Notes: generated by a model not told the origin, from the sequence alone. A stretch of 64,000 nucleotides of DNA from Bacteroidota bacterium (GCA_022711405.1 JAKLFC010000001.1:310001-374000); one strand, 5' to 3'; shown: positions 30,367 through 38,275, counted from the first letter of the stretch. Numbers and translations: made by a program.

Positions 30367-31845
30367 TCAGAACTGTTTGCTGTATTCTTCTTTCCATCTG
30401 GGGACGACCTGGTCCAGGAATTTCTGCTTTTCTTCCTTAAGATTTTTCATTTCCAGCCCAATGACCTGCTGTACCCTTTCTTTCGTGGATATGTCGGGCA
30501 GGTCAATGGCATTAGTGACACCATGTGTGAACAGGATCCTTGAGAGAAGCACACGGGCTTCCTGTGCTTTATCCATGGCCGTTCCGAGCAGGCGGAGGCT
30601 TTCCACGGGAGAGTGAAATGATCCCCCATGGCTGGCAGCTACATAGTCCCACCTCCACTGTGCATGGCGGATTAAAAGGAGGGCGGGTTTCATCTCTTCT
30701 TCGGTGGCGCCGGCGTCCCATGCTGCTTTGGCTTCAAAATGCGCCCTGCAGATGTTCTCTTCTACTTTATCACGGATCTCCAAAGTTTTTTTCTGTCTTT
30801 CATACACATTTTCATAGAGCGTTTCTTCGCTTTCCCTATGGCACACCTGGCATGAAGCCGCCAGGTTGTTCAATGGACTCTGAATATGGTGGTCGGTGAA
30901 TTTCTGTCCACCTTCGTTCTGGTAAGGCATGTGGCAGTCTGCGCAGGAAACTCCTCTTTCATAGTGGATTCCCGTTGTAAATAATTCAAAATCAGGATGC
31001 TGTGCCTTGAGCATCGGAGTCCGGCTGATGGCGTGCTGCCAGTCGGTGAATTCATAGGAATCATAGTAGCCTTCTATCTCATCGGCTGTCATTCCCTGAT
31101 CCCAGGGAAAGGTGAGGTATTTTTCATCTCCTTTGAAATAGTACTCCACATGGCACTGGGCGCACACCAGGCTGCGCATCTCCTGGTGACTGACAGCCGT
31201 TATATCCCTACCCATCCTTTGAAATGCCTCGATGAGCCCTGGGCGGCTGATGCGGAGGTTCTGAGTGACCGCATCATGGCAGTCGGCGCATCCGATCGGG
31301 TTGATGATCTGGTTACCGCGGGAGGCCCATTTACCCTTGTAGAATTCGGCCACTCCCACCTTGTGCATCACCCTGGGCACATCCGGGCTTTTACATGCCC
31401 AGCAGGTGTTTGGCTGTGGGCCTTGATCAGGTCCCATGGGAGCACCTGTCCGAAGGGTATTGTGGATATCGGTCACCGCATAATAATGTCCCCTTCCCTG
31501 GTTATAATCCTTTGCGAACGCATAGCCGGCCCACAGGATCACCAGTTTGGGATCGTGTTGCAGCATATCGATCATGGAGCTGCCGCCAAATGCACTCCGG
31601 AAGCTTGTATCTCTTGTCTTCAGCCAGCTCTGGTACTCGCGCGGATAGTTTTGTCCCCAGATTTCATTTCTGGCCTCCCACTGGCTTACTTCTATCTTTG
31701 GCTTATCCATCAGCCGGGCCTCTGATCGCCTTTCAATGATGGAAGAGGCCAGCAGGCCCAGGATAAAGACAATGGCCATCGTAAGGAAGAAAATAATCCA
31801 GCCTAACCAGGGTTTGCGATTGATCTTTTCACGGATGGAATTCAT
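30367..31845 (-). CDS. nrfA: Ammonia-forming cytochrome c nitrite reductase, catalytic subunit NrfA
   Basis: NrfA reduces nitrite to ammonium with six electrons at the periplasmic face; it also reduces NO. The 492 residues start with a signal/anchor helix (about 14-36). Five haem sites are present: the catalytic CWACK (C148, lysine-ligated) and CxxCH sites at C186, C228, C301 and C332. LRTGAPMGP near residue 131 holds the conserved active-site arginine. Length agrees with E. coli NrfA (478). nrfH precedes it by 24 nt, and lplA follows after one base. Confidence 0.96.
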   Translation of the reverse strand: MNSIREKINRKPWLGWIIFFLTMAIVFILGLLASSIIERRSEARLMDKPKIEVSQWEARNEIWGQNYPREYQSWLKTRDTSFRSAFGGSSMIDMLQHDPKLVILWAGYAFAKDYNQGRGHYYAVTDIHNTLRTGAPMGPDQGPQPNTCWACKSPDVPRVMHKVGVAEFYKGKWASRGNQIINPIGCADCHDAVTQNLRISRPGLIEAFQRMGRDITAVSHQEMRSLVCAQCHVEYYFKGDEKYLTFPWDQGMTADEIEGYYDSYEFTDWQHAISRTPMLKAQHPDFELFTTGIHYERGVSCADCHMPYQNEGGQKFTDHHIQSPLNNLAASCQVCHRESEETLYENVYERQKKTLEIRDKVEENICRAHFEAKAAWDAGATEEEMKPALLLIRHAQWRWDYVAASHGGSFHSPVESLRLLGTAMDKAQEARVLLSRILFTHGVTNAIDLPDISTKERVQQVIGLEMKNLKEEKQKFLDQVVPRWKEEYSKQF

Positions 31846-31869
31846 GGGATTGCATATAAGTAAATGGAA

Positions 31870-32445
31870 TTACGGATTGTTTGCATGGTTTTCGAGCCAC
31901 GAAGGAACGGGTGAAGTGGGGCGGGGGACAGGTGCAAAAGGGACACTGGAGAGGCTGTTCACTCTTCCGTGAGGTACCTCCCTGTGGCATTCCCAGCACA
32001 ATCGTTCCGGTTCGCAGAATGTAGTAGTTCCCCGGCACTCAATCCCGGTAAGCAGGTGCTCGTGGCACCTCTCACAATTTCCACGAACAGCCTCCTTGCC
32101 GGGCTCCCTGATGAAGATGACCTGGGGTTCCCTTCTCAGCGTAAATATGGTAGCATGGCGCAGACCATCCTTGGCCTTGAAATAATATGCATTCAGGATA
32201 TTATTGTGAGGAACATGGCAATCATTACAGGTGGCCGTTTCCCTGTGGGAGCTGTGGGCCCAGGTTGCATAATAGGGTGACATGATATGGCAGTTGACGC
32301 ATGCCGATGGCTCATTGGTGAGATAAGAATCCGCCCTGGAAATATGGATAAGTAACAGGATACAACCTGCCATGATCCCCAACAGGATAATCACAGGCAC
32401 TTTCCAGGATTCTGGAGGAAGAAGCCATCGGATGAGTTTCTTCAT
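31870..32445 (-). CDS. nrfH: Cytochrome c nitrite reductase small subunit NrfH (tetrahaem quinol dehydrogenase)
   Basis: NrfH anchors NrfA to the membrane and passes electrons from menaquinol. The 191 residues have one N-terminal membrane helix (about 16-35) and four CxxCH sites (starting at 49, 73, 124 and 150), as in the NapC/NirT family. It is the first gene of nrfHA. The 95-nt region upstream holds two inverted repeats and a near-consensus -7 box. Confidence 0.94.
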   Translation of the reverse strand: MKKLIRWLLPPESWKVPVIILLGIMAGCILLLIHISRADSYLTNEPSACVNCHIMSPYYATWAHSSHRETATCNDCHVPHNNILNAYYFKAKDGLRHATIFTLRREPQVIFIREPGKEAVRGNCERCHEHLLTGIECRGTTTFCEPERLCWECHREVPHGRVNSLSSVPFAPVPRPTSPVPSWLENHANNP

Positions 32446-32468
32446 GGGTCCGGAAATGGTTGTTGCTT

Positions 32469-32544
32469 TTCCGCTCTAAGTTAGAACGGAATTTTTACGT
32501 AACAAAGATTCCCGGAAATTTAGATTTGTTCTGAATAATTTCAG
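32469..32544 (-). promoter_or_regulatory. nrfH upstream region with two inverted repeats
   Basis: Three elements are seen. The minus strand reads AATCTTTG at 32504-32511, one mismatch from the -7 consensus. An imperfect palindrome at 32469-32491 has arms TTCCG/CGGAA and TCTAA/TTAGA, placing it in the short leader. CTGAA-TAAT-TTCAG at 32531-32544 would centre about 40 nt upstream of the inferred transcription start, a common activator position, although its edge overlaps the stop codon of the neighbouring gene. These are candidate operator sites, not proven. Confidence 0.35.
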
Positions 32545-34043
32545 CCCTTATGAAAATAGTTGTAAAATATTCCTTGATCCTCTTTTGTCCAGCATTCGAA
32601 TCCTCTGGCTCCCATTTTTTCGATCAACGGCGCTGGCAAGAAAGGAGTGATCAGTTCGAGCATCTCTCCGGGTCCCAGGTTTTCTGATTCCCTGAAAACC
32701 TGCTCAAGCGGATGTCCGCCGGATTGCAGGAGTGGCCTTGCGTCGATGGTGATACTGACCGAACCCTTACTGTACCATACCGGACTTATCATCTTCTGTT
32801 CCATGGTATTATTCTCTGATGTGTACGTGAGTAATCGTTGTTCTCCCTGGAGTTCTCTTTTAGCAGTAAGGTCCTGCGAAACTTCAAGGGTGCCCAGGAA
32901 TTCCCCTTTGTCATTTTTCAGCGCGAAATACTCAATATGGATGAATCTGTCCTGCATCTGGATCCAGAATGGGGCACTCTGTTCTTTCCCTTCCTTAAAG
33001 TCACTGAGGATCTTTTCGACAACATGCATACTCGCCGGGGGATGGCACATTTTAACGTCACGGTTCAGAATGGCCCTGTTCCGATGAAAGATACGCTCCC
33101 TTCCCTGACTGAAGTACTTCACTTTCTCGTCCCTGTTGACAAACGTAATATCGATGGGCAGGGTATTCAGGATTGCCTGCAGTTCCTCCCTTGTAAAACT
33201 TCCGGACGGCAGGTTGATCAGGTTTTCCGCTTCCTTCTTTTCCAGTTCCAGCAGATCTGCTCCCGCGGGTTTCCAGGGTATCACCGGGTCGAACAGGCAA
33301 AAACCGATTTCCGGTGTCTGCTGGTAGATTTCATACCATTCTGCATCGGTGAGTTTATCCATTGCCATCGGAAAAAGGATCTCTTCTTCTTTCATGATCA
33401 TATCCTCCACAGCCTCTACAGCAGACTGTAAGACCAATTCCGTGCTCATGCCGGAGTCCTCCGGTATAATGTTCCCCAGCACATCAAGGACTTCCAGGGC
33501 AGCCTTGAGCTTGCCCCGGATCTCGTCGTGCTTGCCCCACATGACCTTTGGCGGGCCTGTGATGCCCTTTTTCTCCAGGAATGGGAACAGAAGGTTTTCC
33601 TTCCTTAGGTAATGTTTGTCCACATCCATCAGCTGATGAAATGCAGATTTGAGTTCCACGACCTTCGGGCTGATCTCCTCTGCCTTATCCGTCCCTGACA
33701 GCAATCCTTCCACGCCTGTGATGACTTTTTTCAGCTCCAGGTTCTCTCTTTTGAACGTATCCACCGGATGCCCCCATGGTATGGGTTTAGCATGAGAAAG
33801 GTCTATCTGACCTTCCAACGCTTTGGAATGAAGGTCGCAAAATTTCAGGATCTCACTGTCATCCAGGATGTTTTCCGAGATGAGTTCCTGTTCCACTTCC
33901 ACCACCTCCCCGTAAGGGATCTTTTTCAGTAGGTTGACCAGCTGATTGCGCACCTCTTCCGGAGCATGACCTTCATGAAGCTGAAGGATCATGTGCTTCA
34001 GCAGTTCCTTCCTTTTCTTTGAGTTATCCAATAATTCGCTCAT
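32541..34043 (-). CDS. DUF438 / hemerythrin / PAS / DUF2249-like protein
   Basis: This 500-residue cytoplasmic protein has several sensor-type domains. Residues ~5-90 match DUF438 (EEVRNQLVNLLKKIPYGEVVEVEQELI). About 90-230 look like a hemerythrin HHE bundle: HQLMDVDKHYLRKENLLFPFLE, KHDEIRGKL and EEEILFPMAMDKL supply the His/Glu di-iron ligands. About 285-400 is a PAS domain (LNTLPIDITFVNRDEKVKYFS). The last ~80 residues resemble DUF2249 (IDARPLL then GEMLELITPFLPAPLIEKMGARGF). Such proteins are associated with NO or oxygen sensing or di-iron repair. Its position between nrfH and an Rrf2 regulator fits nitrosative stress. Confidence 0.85.
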   Translation of the reverse strand: MSELLDNSKKRKELLKHMILQLHEGHAPEEVRNQLVNLLKKIPYGEVVEVEQELISENILDDSEILKFCDLHSKALEGQIDLSHAKPIPWGHPVDTFKRENLELKKVITGVEGLLSGTDKAEEISPKVVELKSAFHQLMDVDKHYLRKENLLFPFLEKKGITGPPKVMWGKHDEIRGKLKAALEVLDVLGNIIPEDSGMSTELVLQSAVEAVEDMIMKEEEILFPMAMDKLTDAEWYEIYQQTPEIGFCLFDPVIPWKPAGADLLELEKKEAENLINLPSGSFTREELQAILNTLPIDITFVNRDEKVKYFSQGRERIFHRNRAILNRDVKMCHPPASMHVVEKILSDFKEGKEQSAPFWIQMQDRFIHIEYFALKNDKGEFLGTLEVSQDLTAKRELQGEQRLLTYTSENNTMEQKMISPVWYSKGSVSITIDARPLLQSGGHPLEQVFRESENLGPGEMLELITPFLPAPLIEKMGARGFECWTKEDQGIFYNYFHKG

Positions 34044-34045
34044 TA

Positions 34046-34077
34046 CTAAATTGTTAAATTGTTAAATTGTTAAATGT
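34046..34077. repeat. 8-bp tandem repeat array, 4 units, abutting the DUF438 gene start
   Basis: CTAAATTG, TTAAATTG, TTAAATTG and TTAAATGT run head to tail, beginning 3 nt upstream of the ATG of the minus-strand gene. On the mRNA the unit reads CAATTTAA. Confidence 0.85.
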
Positions 34078-34101
34078 CTCTCTCCTTTCTCCTCTCTCCT
34101 C

Positions 34102-34431
34102 TCATTGTTTGATCATCACCAGCATCATTTTAAAGTCCTCAGTCGCTTTTACGGCATGCGGCACGTCGGCCGGCATGATGATCATCTCTCCTTTGCTGAG
34201 CACGTAGGGAACCTTATTGATCAGGATTTCCGCTTGTCCGTCGAATACATAGACCATGGCATCGAATGGTGCCGTATGTTCGCTGAGTCCTTCGTTTTTG
34301 GCAAAGGCGAACAGTGAAATGTTGCCTGCATTCTTTTTGATCACTGTTTTACTTACAATACTGGCATCGGCGTACACAACTGATTCAGATAGTCTGAAAA
34401 CGGTGGATGCCGGGAATTGATTTTCGTTCAT
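34102..34431 (-). CDS. Small cupin-domain protein
   Basis: This 109-residue single cupin barrel has HTAPFDAMVYVFDGQAEILI followed by GEMIIMPADVPHAVKA, matching cupin motifs 1 and 2 with metal-binding histidines. Function is unknown. Small cupins next to Rrf2 regulators and DUF438/hemerythrin genes recur in anaerobes, so a role in redox or nitrosative stress is an inference from context. Confidence 0.85.
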   Translation of the reverse strand: MNENQFPASTVFRLSESVVYADASIVSKTVIKKNAGNISLFAFAKNEGLSEHTAPFDAMVYVFDGQAEILINKVPYVLSKGEMIIMPADVPHAVKATEDFKMMLVMIKQ

Positions 34432-34490
34432 GACATGTTGATATTAAAGGTTATTCAATAAAATATTCATAAGAATGATCTGCCATAGCT

Positions 34491-34907
34491 TTAGGATGGT
34501 TTGATTGCCGGTATGATATCGCTGATTTTCCGTTGCCTGAAAAAGGCGACGAACTCCTCTGTCAGCTTCTCGCGAATGTTACCGTAGACACAGCCGGAGA
34601 ATGGACATTCATTCCCGTGTGCCATGCAGTATTCAATTTCCGGTTTGCCTTCCATCAGTTCATAGATCTCGTAGAGGGTGATCTCGCCCGGAGCTTTTCT
34701 CATGGTAAATCCTCCGCCGGGACCCCGGGTTGATGAGAGGAAGTTGTGCTTGACCAGTTGCTGAAGAACCTTGGCAAGATGGTTCCTTGAAGCACCCAGG
34801 TGCCTGGCCATGGTGGAAGCGTTCAGTGATTTTTCGCTTACCGACACCAGTGCCAGACAGTGAATGGCCAGTGAGACTGCTTCCGAGAGGTGGATCAATT
34901 GTCCCAT
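34491..34907 (-). CDS. Rrf2-family transcriptional regulator (NsrR-like)
   Basis: This 138-residue winged-helix regulator starts LSEAVSLAIHCLALVS and has the recognition region TMARHLGASRNHLAKVLQQLVKHNFLSSTRGPGGGF, typical of Rrf2/NsrR/IscR. Three cysteines (C94, C101, C106) lie in the usual loop and could bind an Fe-S cluster. Their spacing (6 and 4 residues between) differs slightly from E. coli NsrR and IscR. It probably senses NO or redox state and controls the cupin-DUF438-nrfHA set. An inverted repeat overlaps its own promoter, suggesting autoregulation. Confidence 0.9.
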   Translation of the reverse strand: MGQLIHLSEAVSLAIHCLALVSVSEKSLNASTMARHLGASRNHLAKVLQQLVKHNFLSSTRGPGGGFTMRKAPGEITLYEIYELMEGKPEIEYCMAHGNECPFSGCVYGNIREKLTEEFVAFFRQRKISDIIPAIKPS

Positions 34908-34925
34908 TTATTATATGTATTTAGG

Positions 34926-34967
34926 TATTTGAATGCGCAAATATACAAAATAATTAAATCATACAAA
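34926..34967 (-). promoter_or_regulatory. Rrf2 gene promoter with overlapping inverted repeat
   Basis: On the minus strand, TTTG (34964-34967), an 18-nt spacer and TATATTTG (34938-34945) form the best full Bacteroidota promoter in the window. A perfect inverted repeat, TATTTG-N6-CAAATA (34926-34943), overlaps the -7 box. That position suits an autorepressor site for the Rrf2 protein. Confidence 0.55.
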
Positions 34968-34995
34968 AGAAATAATTTTTTTATTCAGCCAACGC

Positions 34996-35028
34996 TTGAT
35001 CTTCAGGTTGGGTAAAATGCTAATTTTG
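34996..35028 (+). promoter_or_regulatory. Candidate promoter for the LEA-like lipoprotein gene
   Basis: TTG at 34996-34998, a 22-nt spacer and TAATTTTG (35021-35028, exact -7 match) lie just before the start at 35047. The leader would be very short. Confidence 0.4.
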
Positions 35029-35046
35029 TCGTCAGTAAATCAATTC

Positions 35047-35694
35047 ATGATGAAAATCAACAGATTAAAAAAGTGCTTCCCCTACACCTTGCTGGGCTTG
35101 ACCTTATTGTTAAGTTCCTGCGGGTTGTTTGAACAGGTGGGGCAGATGGCTACCCTTGCCAAATGTGAGTTCAAGCTGAAGTCCGTTCAGCAGCTGACCC
35201 TAGCGGGTGTAAATATTCAATCGATCAAATCGATATCTGATCTGGGGCTTATTGATGCCGGTGTGATTACCGCATCCATGGCAGGGGGAAAGTTACCGCT
35301 GAGTTTCACGCTGAACATCGAAGCTAAGAATCCAAATGACCAGCTTGCGGCCATGAACCGGCTGGACTGGATCCTGTTCATTGATGACATTGAGATGATA
35401 CAGGGAGTACTGGAGGAGAGAATTCAGATCCCTGCCGGCGGAGGTACAACGGTGATTCCGTTGAATATGAACATGGATCTTAAGAAAGTCCTCTCGGGCA
35501 AGTCTGCCGAAACGATCATCAATTTTGGATTCAATCTTGCCGGACTGGGAGGGGAGCCCACGCGCATCACTGTAAAAGCCAAACCCACGATTATGGTTGG
35601 CACTCGTGAGATCGTATACCCTGGGTATATTTCCATCACCACAAAATATGGCAACGAGTCTGACAGTAAAAGCGGGAATATAAAACTGAACTAA
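35047..35694 (+). CDS. Lipoprotein with LEA type 2-like domain
   Basis: The start at 35047 gives a 215-residue protein with a lipoprotein signal peptide ending in LLLSSCG, so it is probably anchored in the inner or outer membrane by its cysteine. The mature part resembles LEA14/WHy-type beta-sandwich domains, with FTLNIEAKNPNDQLAAMNRLDWILFIDD as the typical NP-containing strand pair, and IPAGGGTTVIPLNMNMDL. Such proteins are often placed near desiccation or envelope-stress genes, but the role is unknown. It is divergent from the Rrf2 gene and convergent with the aconitase-family gene, whose stop overlaps its own by a few bases. Confidence 0.75.
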   Translation: MMKINRLKKCFPYTLLGLTLLLSSCGLFEQVGQMATLAKCEFKLKSVQQLTLAGVNIQSIKSISDLGLIDAGVITASMAGGKLPLSFTLNIEAKNPNDQLAAMNRLDWILFIDDIEMIQGVLEERIQIPAGGGTTVIPLNMNMDLKKVLSGKSAETIINFGFNLAGLGGEPTRITVKAKPTIMVGTREIVYPGYISITTKYGNESDSKSGNIKLN

Positions 35695-37496
35695 AACAGG
35701 CCGCCGTTCTGATAGATCTCCAGCTGTACTTCCGAGAATTTGTCCGCCATCATTGATTTACCTTTTGTGACGTTCGTCACTTCCCCGGTTTCAAAGTTAA
35801 GCCGGATGTTATCGCCGTCTTCCAGGTCAATGGGCTGAACGGATCCGTACGTCATGATCGGCAGAGCTGCATTGATGGCGTTGCGTTCATAGATGGCTCC
35901 GAATGATTCTGCGAGGATGGCCTGAACACCCAGTGACGTGAAGCAGTCCACAGCCTGTTGGCGCGACGAGCCGCTGCCAAAATTCTTCTGTACCACCACA
36001 ATATCTCCGGCTCTTGCTTTTTTGGCAAAATCCTCATATCCTTTCAGGTTATCGAATGTGTACTGCCCCATCTCATTGATGTTGGTGATGGTCAGATAAC
36101 GGTTGTGGAAGATCATATCTGTATCGATATCATCTTTTTTGATAAACCAAGCCCTGCCTTCGACAGTGGTGGGTTTCTGTTCGGGGATCGGCGCTTTTAC
36201 TCCGGCGGCTTGCTGTGGCGCTGCTTTTTCTTTAAACGTGTAAACCATGGGCTCTTCAGGGATATCGCCAGGTGTGGTGATATATCCTGCTATTGCCGAT
36301 GCAGCCACGACTTCAGGGGAGGCAAGGTACACCTCGCCTTTGCCCTGTTTGCCAGGGAAATTACGATTCCCTGTGCTGAGGGTAATTTCTCCAGGACCAT
36401 TTTGTCCGACCTGTCCTGCAGCACATCCAGCGCAGCCGGCATTGGAAACCAGGGCTCCAGATTCCTTGAAGATCTCGATGATGCCTTCATTCAGACACTC
36501 CTGCCAGATTTCATCCGTAGCAGGTACGATTTTCAGCACAACCCCTGGCGCCACTTTCTTGCCCTGCAGGATGGAAGCTGCTTTCTTCAGATCTTCCATT
36601 CGTCCGTTTGTGCAGCTGCCGATAAAGGCCGAATCGATTCGCGTGCCTTTCACATCTTGAATATCAACGGTATCATGAGGTTTTCCAGGTCTGGAAACGC
36701 GCGGTACGAAACGGCTCAGGTCGAGATCGAAGGTTTGTTCGTACCTGGCATCGAAATCGGCTTTAAGCAGGGTGATCTTCTTACCGGCTCTTTGTGAGCT
36801 GTACTCAAGTATTTCGGGTGATGGTGTGAACAGGATGATGATGGCTCCCATCTCTGTTGCCATAGAAGCGATGGTGATGCGTTCATCCAGCGTCAGCCTG
36901 TCGACTTCATCACCGTAGATTTCGATGGAGTATCCCAGCAACTTGTTGGCACCGAATGTATGGAGCAAATTCAGCACGATGTCTTTGGCGCTCAGCCCTT
37001 CGGGCCTTTTCCCGTTGAGGTTGATCCTGACCGAAGGCGGTACTTTGAACCACACTTTTCCTTTGGCCCAGGCAGCAGCGATATCCTGGTCCCCCATTCC
37101 CTGCCCGAAGGCTCCGACAGCCCCGAGAATATTGGCGTGAGAATCGGTGGTAACCACCGTGGATCCTGAATGTGCCAGTCCCTCGTGGATGAGGATGTGG
37201 GTTCCGATCCCTTTGTCGATGTCGTACACCCTGATCCCATGCTCCCGCGCGAACATACGGCAGATCTGCTGATTCTGTGCGTACTTCTGATCCGAGCCGG
37301 TGGGATTACAATCAAAGGTAAAAAATGTCCTGTCGGGATCATGAACAGATAGGCCGTGATCGATGATGTTCCTGACGACGTTGGCTCCGCCAAAGTCCCT
37401 GGCAGCTCTGACATCCAGTTCAATATCAACAATATCTCCGGGTTTTACAGATTCATACTTCGAATGAGCAGCAATTATTTTTTCAATAAGGTTCAT
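35691..37496 (-). CDS. Aconitase-family hydratase with fused large and small domains (aconitase / isopropylmalate isomerase type)
   Basis: This 601-residue [4Fe-4S] hydro-lyase joins LeuC-like (residues 1-~420) and LeuD-like (about 455-601) parts. The substrate motif TDSHANILGAVGAFGQGMGDQD is present. The Fe-S cysteines are in GSCTNGRMED and SNAGCAGCAAG. The swivel domain has NFGSGSSRQQAVD. It lacks the extra length of E. coli AcnA/AcnB (about 890 aa). With the isocitrate/isopropylmalate dehydrogenase at 38313-39509 it could form a citrate to 2-oxoglutarate arm, leucine synthesis or a homologous route. No leuA or citrate synthase is in the window to decide. An 8-bp repeat array lies 5 nt upstream of the start. 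Confidence 0.88.
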   Translation of the reverse strand: MNLIEKIIAAHSKYESVKPGDIVDIELDVRAARDFGGANVVRNIIDHGLSVHDPDRTFFTFDCNPTGSDQKYAQNQQICRMFAREHGIRVYDIDKGIGTHILIHEGLAHSGSTVVTTDSHANILGAVGAFGQGMGDQDIAAAWAKGKVWFKVPPSVRINLNGKRPEGLSAKDIVLNLLHTFGANKLLGYSIEIYGDEVDRLTLDERITIASMATEMGAIIILFTPSPEILEYSSQRAGKKITLLKADFDARYEQTFDLDLSRFVPRVSRPGKPHDTVDIQDVKGTRIDSAFIGSCTNGRMEDLKKAASILQGKKVAPGVVLKIVPATDEIWQECLNEGIIEIFKESGALVSNAGCAGCAAGQVGQNGPGEITLSTGNRNFPGKQGKGEVYLASPEVVAASAIAGYITTPGDIPEEPMVYTFKEKAAPQQAAGVKAPIPEQKPTTVEGRAWFIKKDDIDTDMIFHNRYLTITNINEMGQYTFDNLKGYEDFAKKARAGDIVVVQKNFGSGSSRQQAVDCFTSLGVQAILAESFGAIYERNAINAALPIMTYGSVQPIDLEDGDNIRLNFETGEVTNVTKGKSMMADKFSEVQLEIYQNGGLF

Positions 37497-37500
37497 TATA

Positions 37501-37532
37501 ATAAACTGTTAAATTGTCAAATTGTCAAATTG
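37501..37532. repeat. 8-bp tandem repeat array, 4 units, upstream of the aconitase-family gene
   Basis: ATAAACTG, TTAAATTG, TCAAATTG and TCAAATTG run contiguously, starting 5 nt upstream of the ATG of the minus-strand gene. Confidence 0.85.
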
Positions 37533-37552
37533 TTATTTAGCTAATAGGGGAT

Positions 37553-37610
37553 TGGTACTGGAATTTGTGATTTGGAATTTGTTTGGATCCTGGATTTTGG
37601 GATTTGGAAC
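37553..37610. repeat. Intergenic word repeat built from GGATTTGG/GGAATTTG
   Basis: A run of closely related words (GGAATTTG, TGATTTGG, GGATCCTGG, GGGATTTGG) fills the gap after the HD gene. Its complement appears at 39563-39620, before cca. No coding or hairpin role is evident. Confidence 0.6.
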
Positions 37611-38156
37611 TTAGATCTTCAGCCTTTCCTTAAAAGGCAGAAATGTCATAAAATCAGCATGATGCACGACATAAGCCTCGGTTGACCGTTTCACAAGGTC
37701 TCCTTCATGGGCATGGGCGGCGATGATATGACAGACTTCGGCCGGAACGCCGCACTGTTCAGCCAGTGAGACTCCGGAAAAGGGATGCCTGAGGTATTTT
37801 CCATAATTGCCCTGTACGGCGACTCCATTTTTATCCAGTGTGTATTCAAGCAGTTTACCGACGTCTGCCAGGATAGCTCCCGCAATAAGGACATCCATAT
37901 CGACGGGGAGGTCGGCTTTGTAGAATTGATTCATGATTTCACCTGCAGCCCTGGCAATGTGTACAACTGACCGTTTGTGGTCCATGAAGGTCACCTTCAG
38001 GTCGGGGCCGCATAACAGGGTGAAAGGGATCCTGTTCAGATCCTCGGGCGTTAGCACACTTTTTTCGAGAGCCATTTCCCATGTCCGTGCGGTTTTCTCC
38101 CGTAGATCCTTATCCTTGATCCAGTGGAGTTCAGGCCATAATTCGTAGATGTTCAT
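37611..38156 (-). CDS. HD-domain-like protein with altered metal site
   Basis: This 181-residue protein resembles HD phosphohydrolases: KRSVVHIARAAGEIMNQF, then DVLIAGAILADVGKLLEY, and later HPFSGVSLAEQCGVPAEVCHIIAAHAHEGD. The defining His-Asp pair is changed: where a canonical protein has LLHDIGK, this reads ILADVGK (A97-D98). Other histidines (60, 66, and the HAHEGD cluster) remain, so metal binding may be altered and not lost. The function is unknown. It sits between the dehydrogenase and the aconitase-family gene on the same strand. Confidence 0.72.
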   Translation of the reverse strand: MNIYELWPELHWIKDKDLREKTARTWEMALEKSVLTPEDLNRIPFTLLCGPDLKVTFMDHKRSVVHIARAAGEIMNQFYKADLPVDMDVLIAGAILADVGKLLEYTLDKNGVAVQGNYGKYLRHPFSGVSLAEQCGVPAEVCHIIAAHAHEGDLVKRSTEAYVVHHADFMTFLPFKERLKI

Positions 38157-38158
38157 TG

Positions 38159-38198
38159 TTAAATTGTTAAATTGTTAAATTGTTAAATTGTTAAAATG
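38159..38198. repeat. 8-bp tandem repeat array, 5 units, abutting the HD gene start
   Basis: Four perfect TTAAATTG units and one TTAAAATG begin 3 nt upstream of the ATG of the minus-strand HD gene. This is the most perfect of the six arrays. It runs directly into a TGCTGAC/TGCTGAT 7-bp repeat. Confidence 0.9.
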
Positions 38199-38233
38199 CT
38201 GACTGCTGATCCTGATTTCGTTCCACTCATCAG

Positions 38234-38275
38234 GACTGACTGCTGACCGCTGACCGCTGACCGCTGACTGTTGAT
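38234..38275. repeat. 7-bp tandem repeat (CGCTGAC) array
   Basis: Units TGCTGAC, three CGCTGAC and TGTTGAT repeat head to tail. A related CGCAGAC array is at 39628-39651, and two AGTCAGC units (the complement) are at 57013-57026. The 156-nt gap 38157-38312 holds only these repeats. Confidence 0.8.

Noticed and set aside
30997-31725. 242-codon plus-strand open frame
   Set aside because: It is antisense to nrfA, which has all five haem sites.
25482-34907. Candidate new defence system
   Set aside because: Every gene here has a clear metabolic, respiratory or regulatory family; none matches nuclease, TIR, STAND or other typical defence proteins.
35958-36797. 279-codon plus-strand open frame
   Set aside because: It lies antisense inside the aconitase-family gene, whose catalytic motifs are intact; the antisense translation has no recognisable domain.
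38159-38275. Possible CRISPR array
   Set aside because: Units are 7-8 bp, contiguous and without unique spacers. No cas genes are present.
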